Source: an uncultured Pelagibacteraceae bacterium (GTDB taxonomy: Bacteria; Pseudomonadota; Alphaproteobacteria; Pelagibacterales; Pelagibacteraceae). From it: DNA of 64,000 bases. Under the pieces are notes generated by a model that was not told the origin of the DNA, searched no databases, and saw nothing but the letters and a program-made list of their open reading frames with translations. The translations under genes were made by a program, and so were the position numbers. The stretch is taken from positions 1 to 64,000 of the forward strand of contig CACOKI010000004.1 in assembly GCA_902627735.1 (NCBI GenBank). Direction: 5' to 3'. Numbering within the stretch: the first letter of the stretch is position 1; every line of letters starts with the position of its first letter. Below are positions 55,607 to 63,508 of this stretch, piece by piece.

Positions 55607-55855
55607 ATGGCATATTTTGTTTATATGTTAAAATGTGTTTCCTGTAAGAAAAAACGTACTTACGTTGGTTACACTAATGACATTAAATCTAGAATTCATT
55701 TACATAATCTTAGCAAAGGAGCAAAATTTACTAAAGGTAATAAATGGAAATTAATATATAAAAAGAAATTTCTATCAAAATCAAAAGCAATGTCTTATGA
55801 ATATTCTTTAAAAAATGATAAAGTAAAAAGATTAGAAATTTATAATAATTCATAA
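55607..55855 (+). CDS. GIY-YIG domain protein (UPF0213/YhbQ-like)
   Basis: An 82-residue protein made of a single GIY-YIG nuclease-type domain: Y-F-V-Y-M-L-K-C at the start, T-Y-V-G-Y-T-N-D-I as the second half of the motif, R31 equivalent in I-K-S-R-I, and the conserved Glu in M-S-Y-E-Y-S-L-K. Relatives are small putative structure-specific nucleases of unclear role. Its stop codon directly abuts the ATG of the next glycosyltransferase. Confidence 0.85.
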   Translation: MAYFVYMLKCVSCKKKRTYVGYTNDIKSRIHLHNLSKGAKFTKGNKWKLIYKKKFLSKSKAMSYEYSLKNDKVKRLEIYNNS

Positions 55856-57958
55856 ATGAATATTTCAATATTATTACCTTTTAAAGAAAATTTTACTAAA
55901 TCTATGGCAGGAGCAGTGTCTTTATTTGTAAAAGATACGTCTAAAGCCAGTACTTTTAAAGATAAGATAACTATTTTTGGTTCCACAAAAAAAAGAGATT
56001 TTTTATTGAAAAGTTATATAAATTTAGATACAGAAAAAAAATTTTTCAAAAGTTCAAACACAGAATATGTAAAAACTTTTCTTTCTCACAAATTTTTAAA
56101 AAAAACAAATATTTTAGAAATTCATAATAGACCTAATTATATTAAACAGATCAGAGATATATATAAAGAAAAAATATTTTTATATTTTCATAATGATCCT
56201 CTTTCAATGAATGGTTCTAAAAGTATTTCTGATAGAGAATATCTAATTAGTAATGTTGATAAATTAATTTTTAATAGTAATTGGTCGAGAAAAAGATTTT
56301 TAATAAATTTAGATGATAATAAGTTTCTTAAAAAAACTGCAATTTGTTATCAATCTACAAATAAAGTAAAAATAAATTTTTCAAAAAAAAAGAAGATTAT
56401 TTCATTTATTGGTAAACTTAATAGAGCAAAAGGTTTTGATATCTTTGGTAAAGCTATTATAAAAATATTAAATGAATTTAATGATTGGAAGGGATATATT
56501 ATTGGTGATGAACCTAGAGAAAAACTTTTTTTTAAGCATAAGAATTTAAAAAATTTAGGATTCAAAAATAATGATTTCATATTAAATTTTCTAAAAAAAG
56601 TTAGTATCTCTGTTGTTTCTTCTAGATGGGACGAACCTTTTGGGAGGGCGAGTTTGGAAGCAGCTAGCAGAGGATCAGCGGTAATTATTAGTAATAAAGG
56701 TGGTTTACCTGAAACATCGTCTGCATCAATAATTTTAAAATCCTTAAATGAAAAAAATTTATATCTTCAAATTAAGAAATTAATAAAGAATAAAGATTTT
56801 TTAATTAAATCACAAAAAAAGAATTATAAAAATTTTTTTTTAGATCACAATTATGTTACATCAATCATTGATAGATTAAGAAATGAATTTAATTTCACAA
56901 ATCTAAATACAAATATTAAAAAAAATTTAAAGATTATTCATATTACTAATTTTAATTATAGATTTAATGGCCGTTTACAATATAATACTGGTAGAAGAAT
57001 AAATAATGGTTTAGTAAGATTAGGTCATAATGTTCTAACTATCAGCGATAGAGATGTAGTAAGTCAAAACAAAACCTTAACTGACATAACAGGATCAAAA
57101 AAATTACAAGAAAAGATTATTAATAGTTACTATAATTTTAAACCCGATTTATTGGTTTTAGGCCATGCAGATTCAGTTTCTTTGGAGACTATAGATTTTC
57201 TTAAATCAAAAAATGTTAAGATATCTCAATGGTTCCTTGATCCAGTATCTAAATTTGGACCTGATTACAGTTCAAATAAACAAAGAATTCTACATAAAGA
57301 TAAATTAATTGATGCTAGTTTTTTAACAACAGATCCAAAATCTTTAACTTTTAAAATCAAAAACTCATTTTACATGCCTAATCCATGTGATGAAGCTTTT
57401 GAAATTTTAGAAAATTATAATAAGAATTGTGAACATGATCTTTTCTTTGCAATGAGCCATGGTGTTCATAGAGGTGAACTCAAAAAAGGTAAATATGATA
57501 AAAGAGAAAAATTTATTAATAATCTAATTAAAAAAAATAAAAATATTGATTTTGACACCTATGGAATGAACCATATTCAACCAATTTGGGGTAATGAGTT
57601 TTTAGATAAAATTTCTAATTGTTCTATGGGTTTGAACTTGAGTAGAGGTAAACCAATAAAGTATTACAGTAGTGATCGTATTGCTCAATTAATGGGAAAT
57701 GGTTTATTAACTTTTATTGATCAAAAAACAAAATTTAATGATTTTTTTTCAAAAAATGAAATAGTATTTTACAAAGATATTGATGATTTAAGTTATAAAT
57801 TAAATAAATATAAAAAAGATACAAAAGAAAGAAGAAGAATTGCTAAGAATGGTAAAAAACATTATTTTAAACATTTTAATTCAACAATAATTGCTGATTT
57901 TATTATAAGTCGTACTTTTGGTAATAAATCTAAAAAAGAATTTATATGGGAAAAATAG
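55856..57958 (+). CDS. Two-domain glycosyltransferase
   Basis: A 700-residue protein that looks like two transferases joined. Residues about 1-345 are GT4-like (I-S-F-I-G-K-L-N-R-A-K-G-F-D and the nucleotide-binding R-W-D-E-P-F-G-R-A-S-L-E-A). From about 360 a second Rossmann pair begins (I-I-H-I-T-N-F-N, then R-I-A-Q-L-M-G-N-G-L-L), resembling CgeB-like transferases. No membrane helix is present, so it likely acts on the cytosolic face, building a surface glycan. It is the first enzyme of the cluster and overlaps the gmd-like gene by 13 bases. Confidence 0.8.
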   Translation: MNISILLPFKENFTKSMAGAVSLFVKDTSKASTFKDKITIFGSTKKRDFLLKSYINLDTEKKFFKSSNTEYVKTFLSHKFLKKTNILEIHNRPNYIKQIRDIYKEKIFLYFHNDPLSMNGSKSISDREYLISNVDKLIFNSNWSRKRFLINLDDNKFLKKTAICYQSTNKVKINFSKKKKIISFIGKLNRAKGFDIFGKAIIKILNEFNDWKGYIIGDEPREKLFFKHKNLKNLGFKNNDFILNFLKKVSISVVSSRWDEPFGRASLEAASRGSAVIISNKGGLPETSSASIILKSLNEKNLYLQIKKLIKNKDFLIKSQKKNYKNFFLDHNYVTSIIDRLRNEFNFTNLNTNIKKNLKIIHITNFNYRFNGRLQYNTGRRINNGLVRLGHNVLTISDRDVVSQNKTLTDITGSKKLQEKIINSYYNFKPDLLVLGHADSVSLETIDFLKSKNVKISQWFLDPVSKFGPDYSSNKQRILHKDKLIDASFLTTDPKSLTFKIKNSFYMPNPCDEAFEILENYNKNCEHDLFFAMSHGVHRGELKKGKYDKREKFINNLIKKNKNIDFDTYGMNHIQPIWGNEFLDKISNCSMGLNLSRGKPIKYYSSDRIAQLMGNGLLTFIDQKTKFNDFFSKNEIVFYKDIDDLSYKLNKYKKDTKERRRIAKNGKKHYFKHFNSTIIADFIISRTFGNKSKKEFIWEK

Positions 57959-58899
57959 CTATTATCACAGGTATTGCTGGTCAAGATGGGTCATATTTAG
58001 CTGAATTATTACTAAAAAAAAATTACAAAATTTATGGTATTTGCAAAAAATCAAAAAAAATTAATTTTAGGAATATTGAAAAGATAAAAAAAAAAATTTT
58101 TATAAAAAAAATTGATATTAATAATTTTTCTAATATTAAAGAATTAATCAAAAAAGTTCGTCCAAATGAATTTTATCATTTAGCTGCACAAAGTTTTATT
58201 AATTATAAATTTGAAGATGAATTTTTTAGATTAAATCCTAATATAAACGGTACTCATTATATATTATCAGCCATTAAAAAATTTTCACCAAAAACAAAAT
58301 TTTATTATGCAGCGTCCTCAGAATTATTTGGTAATGCCAAATCATTACCACAACATGAGAATACTCATTTTAATCCAAGATCAGCTTATGGTGTATCAAA
58401 AGTGGCTGGTTATTATTTGACAAAAAATTATAGAGAGGCTTATAAATTATTTGCTTGTTCTGGTATTTTATTCAATCATGAGTCACCAAGAAGAAATATC
58501 AATTTTGTATCTCGTAAGATAACTAAAAATTTATCCTTAATTGTTAAAGGAAAAATAAAAAAAATTATTTTAGGAAATATAAATTCAAAAAGAGACTGGG
58601 GCCATGCAAAAGATTATGTTTATGCAATGTGGAAAATATTACAATCAAAAAAACCGCAGGATTTTGTTATAGGAACAGGAAAAGTTCATTCTGTAAGAGA
58701 TTTTTTACATTTAGCATTTAAAAGGGCTAATTTAGATTATAAAAAATATATTAAAATTGATAAAAGATTATTTAGACCAAATGATGATATTATATTAAAA
58801 GCAAACTTTAATAAGGCAAAAAGAATTTTAAATTGGAAACCAAAAATTAGTTTTAAATCTTTAGTCAATGAAATGGTCGACTATGATTTAAATAATTAG
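57946..58899 (+). CDS. gmd: GDP-mannose 4,6-dehydratase-like enzyme
   Basis: A 317-residue extended short-chain dehydrogenase. The nucleotide motif T-G-I-A-G-Q-D-G-S-Y is at 8-17, the S-S-E triad residues at 124-126, and Y148-x3-K152. The GMD-specific L-F-N-H-E-S-P-R-R, K-I-T-K-N-L and K-R-D-W-G-H-A-K-D-Y-V blocks follow. It would convert a GDP-hexose or GDP-heptose to the 4-keto-6-deoxy form. Because the following genes make GDP-heptose, the substrate may be GDP-D-glycero-D-manno-heptose rather than GDP-mannose. It is shorter than most GMDs (345-370). Confidence 0.85.
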   Translation: MGKIAIITGIAGQDGSYLAELLLKKNYKIYGICKKSKKINFRNIEKIKKKIFIKKIDINNFSNIKELIKKVRPNEFYHLAAQSFINYKFEDEFFRLNPNINGTHYILSAIKKFSPKTKFYYAASSELFGNAKSLPQHENTHFNPRSAYGVSKVAGYYLTKNYREAYKLFACSGILFNHESPRRNINFVSRKITKNLSLIVKGKIKKIILGNINSKRDWGHAKDYVYAMWKILQSKKPQDFVIGTGKVHSVRDFLHLAFKRANLDYKKYIKIDKRLFRPNDDIILKANFNKAKRILNWKPKISFKSLVNEMVDYDLNN

Positions 58900-58903
58900 A
58901 ATA

Positions 58904-59911
58904 ATGAATTCAAAAATAAAGATCTATTTTATTGAAAATTCTTATGATTATAATGCCTCTGACCTAAATTCTAGTAAAATTGCTGGTTCTGAAAAAACAC
59001 TTATAAATATCACTAATGAACTTGCCAAAGACAAGAATTTGATAATTAAAGTTTTCAATAATACTTCTGCTCCATTTTCTAAAATCAATAATGTTTATTG
59101 GGACAATGTAAATAAAATTGATAATGACGATAAGCCAGATTTTGTTGTAGCTATGTCAGATGCAAATCTTCTAAATAACTTAAATTGTAAAAAAAATTTC
59201 TTATGGTCTCACAGTATTCAATCTTTTGAAAAATTTATTAGAAAAAAACAACTTTTACCTTTTTTAAGATACAAACCTAAAATGATACTCGAGGGAGAAT
59301 ATCACTTTAATCAGAGAAGTTTTTTAACATCTTTTTGTGGAAAAAAAATTTTAAAAATTGCACCTGACTATGATTTTATCGATACTCAGATTGAACCTAA
59401 TCATATCCCACCACCTACAGCAATATTTACTACAAAATCTGATCGTAATTTAAACTTTTTAATAAACTCTTGGCATGAGATAAATAAAAAAAACTCAAAA
59501 ACTAATCTATATATTAATCCGCCATATAAACTGTCAGAAATGGATAAAACTATGGGTATTCATCTTAGAAATAAAGGTGATAAAAAAAAACTTATTTTAG
59601 ATCTAATTAATTCAAGATTATTTTTGACACCTGGTCATAAAACTGAAGTTTTTTGTTTGGCTGCTGAAGAAGCAAGAGAACTTTGTATTCCAATTGTGAC
59701 AATGGGATACGGCTGTTTATATGAAAGAGTAGAACATGGTGTTACTGGCTTTATAGCAAAAAATCGAAGCGAATTTATTGATTATGCTTATGAAATTCTA
59801 ACTAATGATAAAACTTATTTAGATTTAAAAAGGAATTTGATAGAAATGAAAAATTCAAGAAATTATTCTCATGTTAGAAATGACTTTTTAAATATTTTAA
59901 ATAATGAATGA
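58904..59911 (+). CDS. Glycosyltransferase, GT4-like
   Basis: A 335-residue protein with a weak N-terminal and clearer C-terminal transferase domain: L-T-P-G-H-K-T-E-V-F-C-L-A-A-E-E-A, then I-P-I-V-T-M-G-Y-G and E-H-G-V-T-G-F-I-A, typical of nucleotide-sugar binding in GT-B enzymes. The donor is unknown; the neighbouring GDP-heptose genes make a heptose or 6-deoxy-heptose donor plausible. Overlaps the next gene by eight bases. Confidence 0.75.
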   Translation: MNSKIKIYFIENSYDYNASDLNSSKIAGSEKTLINITNELAKDKNLIIKVFNNTSAPFSKINNVYWDNVNKIDNDDKPDFVVAMSDANLLNNLNCKKNFLWSHSIQSFEKFIRKKQLLPFLRYKPKMILEGEYHFNQRSFLTSFCGKKILKIAPDYDFIDTQIEPNHIPPPTAIFTTKSDRNLNFLINSWHEINKKNSKTNLYINPPYKLSEMDKTMGIHLRNKGDKKKLILDLINSRLFLTPGHKTEVFCLAAEEARELCIPIVTMGYGCLYERVEHGVTGFIAKNRSEFIDYAYEILTNDKTYLDLKRNLIEMKNSRNYSHVRNDFLNILNNE

Positions 59912-61097
59912 TATCGTAATTCTAGTTGGTGGAAAAGGATCAAGATTAGGAAAATTAACAAAAAAAAATCCCAAACCTCTTATAAAAATAAAGAATAAAA
60001 GATTTTTAGATATAATTTTAAGTAAGCTTATAAGATATAATTTCAGAAATATATATTTACTTTGCTCTTTCAAAAAAAAAAAATTTTTTAGTATTTACAA
60101 CCATAAAAAGATTCATAATTCAAAAATAATATGTATTGATGAAGGAAATCCAAAGGATACAGGTGGAGCATTATTTAAATTAAGAAAAAGAATTAAGAAC
60201 AGCTTTTTTTGCATAAATGGTGATACATTTTTTGATATAGATTATAATTTGTTAAAAATTAAAAAAGATGAAAAACAGATATGCAATATAGCTATTACTA
60301 ATAATAATAACTACAAAAAAAATTCCAAAGTAAATAACTTATCTTTAACTAAAAAGGGTTTAATTCAATATTCAAATAAAAAGACTAAGCTAATGAATGG
60401 GGGAGTGTATTTTTTTAAAAAAAAGATATTCAAATACATTCCTAATAAAAAGATTTCACTAGAAAATGATATCTTTAAAATATTGATATATAAAAAAAAG
60501 ATAAAAGGTATATTTTTTAAAGATAAATTTATTGATATTGGTTCAAAAAATAATTTAAGTTATCTTAAAAAAAATCCTTATCTTGTAAAACAAAAAGCAG
60601 CTTTTTTAGATAGAGATGGTGTAATAAATAGATTAATCAAAAGTGGCTATGTAGTAAATTATAAACAATTAAAATTATTAAAAGGAGTGGTTGATGGAAT
60701 TAAGTTTTTAAACCAAAATGGATATTTAACAATACTAGTAACTAATCAATCTTGTGTTGGAAGATCAATTATCAGCGAAAAAAAACTCAATAGAATTCAT
60801 TTCTTATTACAAAAATATCTCAAAAAAAGAAATAATTCATATTTAGATGATATTTTTTATTCCCCTTATTACAAACATTCTAAAAATAAAAAATACAGAT
60901 TAAATTCATTTGATCGAAAACCAAATCCGGGAATGTTGATTAAAGCAATTTTAAAATGGAATATAGATTTGAAGAGTAGTTTTTTTATTGGCGATTCTAA
61001 AACAGATTTTACGGCTGCCAAGAAAGTTGGTGTTAAATTTTATTATAAAGATAAAGTGTCTTTATTAAATCAATTTAAAAAAATTTTAAATAAATGA
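59904..61097 (+). CDS. Fused heptose-1-phosphate nucleotidyltransferase and heptose bisphosphatase (HddC-GmhB)
   Basis: A 397-residue fusion. Residues 1-228 are a nucleotidyltransferase (V-G-G-K-G-S-R-L-G at 8-16, K-P-L-I-K-I near 24, C-I-N-G-D-T-F-F-D at 103-111) like HddC, which activates D-glycero-alpha-D-manno-heptose-1-phosphate with GTP. Residues 231-397 are a HAD phosphatase like GmhB (D236-R-D238-G-V-I-N, V-T-N-Q-S at 279-283, G-D-S-K-T-D at 363-368), which removes the 7-phosphate. The two successive pathway steps are thus on one chain. GmhB's zinc loop is present in length but its ligands are replaced by S320, Y322, S335 and D337. Confidence 0.85.
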   Translation: MNDIVILVGGKGSRLGKLTKKNPKPLIKIKNKRFLDIILSKLIRYNFRNIYLLCSFKKKKFFSIYNHKKIHNSKIICIDEGNPKDTGGALFKLRKRIKNSFFCINGDTFFDIDYNLLKIKKDEKQICNIAITNNNNYKKNSKVNNLSLTKKGLIQYSNKKTKLMNGGVYFFKKKIFKYIPNKKISLENDIFKILIYKKKIKGIFFKDKFIDIGSKNNLSYLKKNPYLVKQKAAFLDRDGVINRLIKSGYVVNYKQLKLLKGVVDGIKFLNQNGYLTILVTNQSCVGRSIISEKKLNRIHFLLQKYLKKRNNSYLDDIFYSPYYKHSKNKKYRLNSFDRKPNPGMLIKAILKWNIDLKSSFFIGDSKTDFTAAKKVGVKFYYKDKVSLLNQFKKILNK

Positions 61098-62071
61098 TTA
61101 TTTCAAAGACACCGTTTAGAATTTCACTTATTGGAGGTGGAACAGATTTTCCCTCATATTACAAAAGATATCCAGGTCTAGTAATTGGAGGAACTATTAA
61201 TAAATATAGTTATGTTACTGCTAGACATTTGCCAAATGTTTTTAATTATAAACATAGAATTGTTTGGTCCAAAAACGAGGTAGTTAATAATATTAATCAA
61301 ATAATACATCCAACAGTCAAAGGAGTATTTAGATTTTTAAAGATTAATAAAGGTTTGGAAATTCATTATCAGGGCGATTTACAAAAAAATTCTGGTTTGG
61401 GGACAAGCTCCTCTTTTTGTGTAGGATTAATAAATTCGTTAATGACATTAAATAATAAAAAAATTTCAAATAAAGAATTAGCGTCAAAAGCAATCTATAT
61501 AGAACAAAAAGTAATGAAAGAAAACTCTGGTTCACAAGATCCAATTTGGGCTTCTTATGGAGGATTTAATTCAATTAAATTTAATAATAATAAATTTACA
61601 GTAAATAAAATCAAAATTACAAAAAATAATCTGGATGAATTAAGCAAAAATCTATTTTTAATTTACACAGGTATTAATAAATTTTCAAATACTATTGAAA
61701 AAGATAAAATATCTAATTTACGATCAAACATTAAATATTTATCAACAATTTATGAATTAGCCAAAGAACTAGAAAAAAACATACATCAAATTAAAAATTT
61801 TAATTACATAGGATCAATTTTAAATGAATATTGGCATATTAAAAAGAAATTGTCATCTAAAGTAAGTAATGTGAAAATCGATGAAATCTATAATGAATCT
61901 TTATCAGCTGGCGCATCAGGTGGAAAAATTATTGGATCGGGTGGAGGTGGTTTTTTGTTGATTTATTGTAAAAAGAAATTTCACTCAAATTTAAAAAAAA
62001 GATTAAACAAATTGCCTATAGTTAAATTTAATTTTGTTAATGAGGGTTCTAAAATAATTTTTAAATCTTAA
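61094..62071 (+). CDS. hddA: D-glycero-D-manno-heptose 7-phosphate kinase (HddA-like GHMP kinase)
   Basis: A 325-residue GHMP-family sugar kinase. It starts I-I-S-K-T-P-F-R-I-S-L-I-G-G-G-T-D-F, holds the ATP-binding S-G-L-G-T-S-S-S-F at 100-108 and the final G-A-S-G-G-K-I-I-G-S-G-G-G-G-F block near 283-297. These match HddA, which phosphorylates heptose-7-phosphate at C1. With the fused HddC-GmhB gene (4-base overlap) it completes the kinase-phosphatase-guanylyltransferase series. Fucokinase-like activity is an alternative within the family. Converges on a glycosyltransferase with an 11-base overlap. Confidence 0.85.
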   Translation: MIISKTPFRISLIGGGTDFPSYYKRYPGLVIGGTINKYSYVTARHLPNVFNYKHRIVWSKNEVVNNINQIIHPTVKGVFRFLKINKGLEIHYQGDLQKNSGLGTSSSFCVGLINSLMTLNNKKISNKELASKAIYIEQKVMKENSGSQDPIWASYGGFNSIKFNNNKFTVNKIKITKNNLDELSKNLFLIYTGINKFSNTIEKDKISNLRSNIKYLSTIYELAKELEKNIHQIKNFNYIGSILNEYWHIKKKLSSKVSNVKIDEIYNESLSAGASGGKIIGSGGGGFLLIYCKKKFHSNLKKRLNKLPIVKFNFVNEGSKIIFKS

Positions 62072-62798
62072 TAAAAATGGATTTTAATAGATATTTCATA
62101 TATTCAATTTTATGTATTTTTCTTCTATTCAAAAATAAACCGTCTCTATGAACTGTCAAATGAAGACTATCTTTTTTGCTATTCGAATTCTGTTCATAAA
62201 TTAATTTTTTATTAAATTCTTTTCTGAATTCTTCAATCAAATTTTTTATAGATGATTTCTTTTCTTTTTGAAGATATATAGCAAGCCATAGATCATCATC
62301 TAAAAACATGTTTTTGTTATATTTCACAAATTTCTCATAAAATTTCTCAATATTGTCTAAAAGTTTTGTATTCATTAAAAAACCATCAGAACATTGTCCC
62401 ATTTTAATCTTAAATATTTTATTCAAATAAAAGCTATAATTAATTTGTTCTTTTTCAAATGCTTTCAAAAAAAAATGACACATATTTTTGTCATAAAGGT
62501 GATCATCATCCAATAATATTACACAATCATAATTTCTTACTTTTTCAATCGAGCCCATAATTTTAGTGCCAGGTCCAAAATCTTCACATCTATTAATTTC
62601 TAAATTTTTATAATTTAATTTGATTAAATCTTTTTCATTAATTGTTTGGTCAGGAAATCTTTGATATTTGTATGGAATATTAAGATATATCTTCTCAGGT
62701 TTTAATGTTTGTTTGTTTATATTGTCAATAATCTCCGAGATTTTTCCAATTCTTGAGGGAATTGTTGACATAGAAACACAAAATGAAAATTCTTTCAC
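62061..62798 (-). CDS. Putative glycosyltransferase (GT-A-like)
   Basis: A 245-residue protein. The N-terminus V-S-M-S-T-I-P-S-R-I-G-K-I and the acidic motif V-I-L-L-D-D-D-H near residue 94, followed by a second acidic patch M-F-L-D-D-D-L-W-L-A, suggest a GT-A fold transferase using a metal-bound nucleotide sugar. No family name can be given with certainty. It is transcribed against the rest of the glycan cluster, downstream of the transaldolase by 6 nt. Confidence 0.65.
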   Translation of the reverse strand: MKEFSFCVSMSTIPSRIGKISEIIDNINKQTLKPEKIYLNIPYKYQRFPDQTINEKDLIKLNYKNLEINRCEDFGPGTKIMGSIEKVRNYDCVILLDDDHLYDKNMCHFFLKAFEKEQINYSFYLNKIFKIKMGQCSDGFLMNTKLLDNIEKFYEKFVKYNKNMFLDDDLWLAIYLQKEKKSSIKNLIEEFRKEFNKKLIYEQNSNSKKDSLHLTVHRDGLFLNRRKIHKIEYMKYLLKSIFIKI

Positions 62799-62804
62799 AA
62801 AATA

Positions 62805-63497
62805 TTAAACCTTAAATTTGCTTTTTTTTGCGTCTTTATAGAAACCTTTTACAGTATCAACGGTCAATTTCTTAAAAGTCTTATTTGAATTTTTTATTTG
62901 TTCAATAATTTTAGGAGGTATTGTTATTATCTGGCATCCTAATTGCTTAGCCTCTAAATAATTATAGGTTTCTCTGGTGCTTGCCCATAAAATTTCAACA
63001 TTCTTAAATTTTTTTATATGTTTTAGGGATTTTTTAAATATTGGGATTGGATTTTTTAATTGATCTCCCATTCTTCCAGCAAAAATAGAAATAATCACTT
63101 TAGTTTTTTTATTAATTTTCTTACATATACTTTTAACTTGTTCAAAAGTGTATACGGCAGTTATATTTAATTTAACTTTTTCATCACTTAATTTTTTGAT
63201 GGTTTTTCCAGTAAATTTACCTTTAGTATTCACAACAGGTATCTTAACGTAAACATTTTTGGCCCATCCATTAATTATTTTTCCTTGGTTATACATTTCA
63301 TCAATATTGTCAGAAAAAACTTCTAATGAAACTGGCTTTTTACTACTATTTTTTAATAATTTTACAGAATATGATTTGTAACTTTTTGCTCCAGATTGTC
63401 TCATTAAACTTGGATTAGTTGTAAAACCTTTTACTATTTTATCTTTTTTGTATTTTAAAAAAATTTTATAGTCAGCACTGTCGCAAAATATTTTCAT
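62805..63497 (-). CDS. tal: Transaldolase (TalC/fructose-6-phosphate aldolase subfamily)
   Basis: A 230-residue TIM-barrel aldolase. Motifs: F-C-D-S-A-D-Y at 4-10, K-G-F-T-T-N-P-S-L-M at 23-32, Schiff-base lysine K85 in V-Y-V-K-I-P, and L-N-I-T-A-V-Y-T-F with S-I-F-A-G-R-M-G-D. The size fits TalC/FSA rather than TalB. A transaldolase makes sedoheptulose-7-phosphate, the precursor of the heptose assembled by the neighbouring enzymes, so a dedicated supply role is plausible. Fructose-6-phosphate aldolase activity cannot be excluded. It is followed by a glycosyltransferase. Confidence 0.82.
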   Translation of the reverse strand: MKIFCDSADYKIFLKYKKDKIVKGFTTNPSLMRQSGAKSYKSYSVKLLKNSSKKPVSLEVFSDNIDEMYNQGKIINGWAKNVYVKIPVVNTKGKFTGKTIKKLSDEKVKLNITAVYTFEQVKSICKKINKKTKVIISIFAGRMGDQLKNPIPIFKKSLKHIKKFKNVEILWASTRETYNYLEAKQLGCQIITIPPKIIEQIKNSNKTFKKLTVDTVKGFYKDAKKSKFKV

Positions 63498-63508
63498 AAT
63501 TTAAGATA

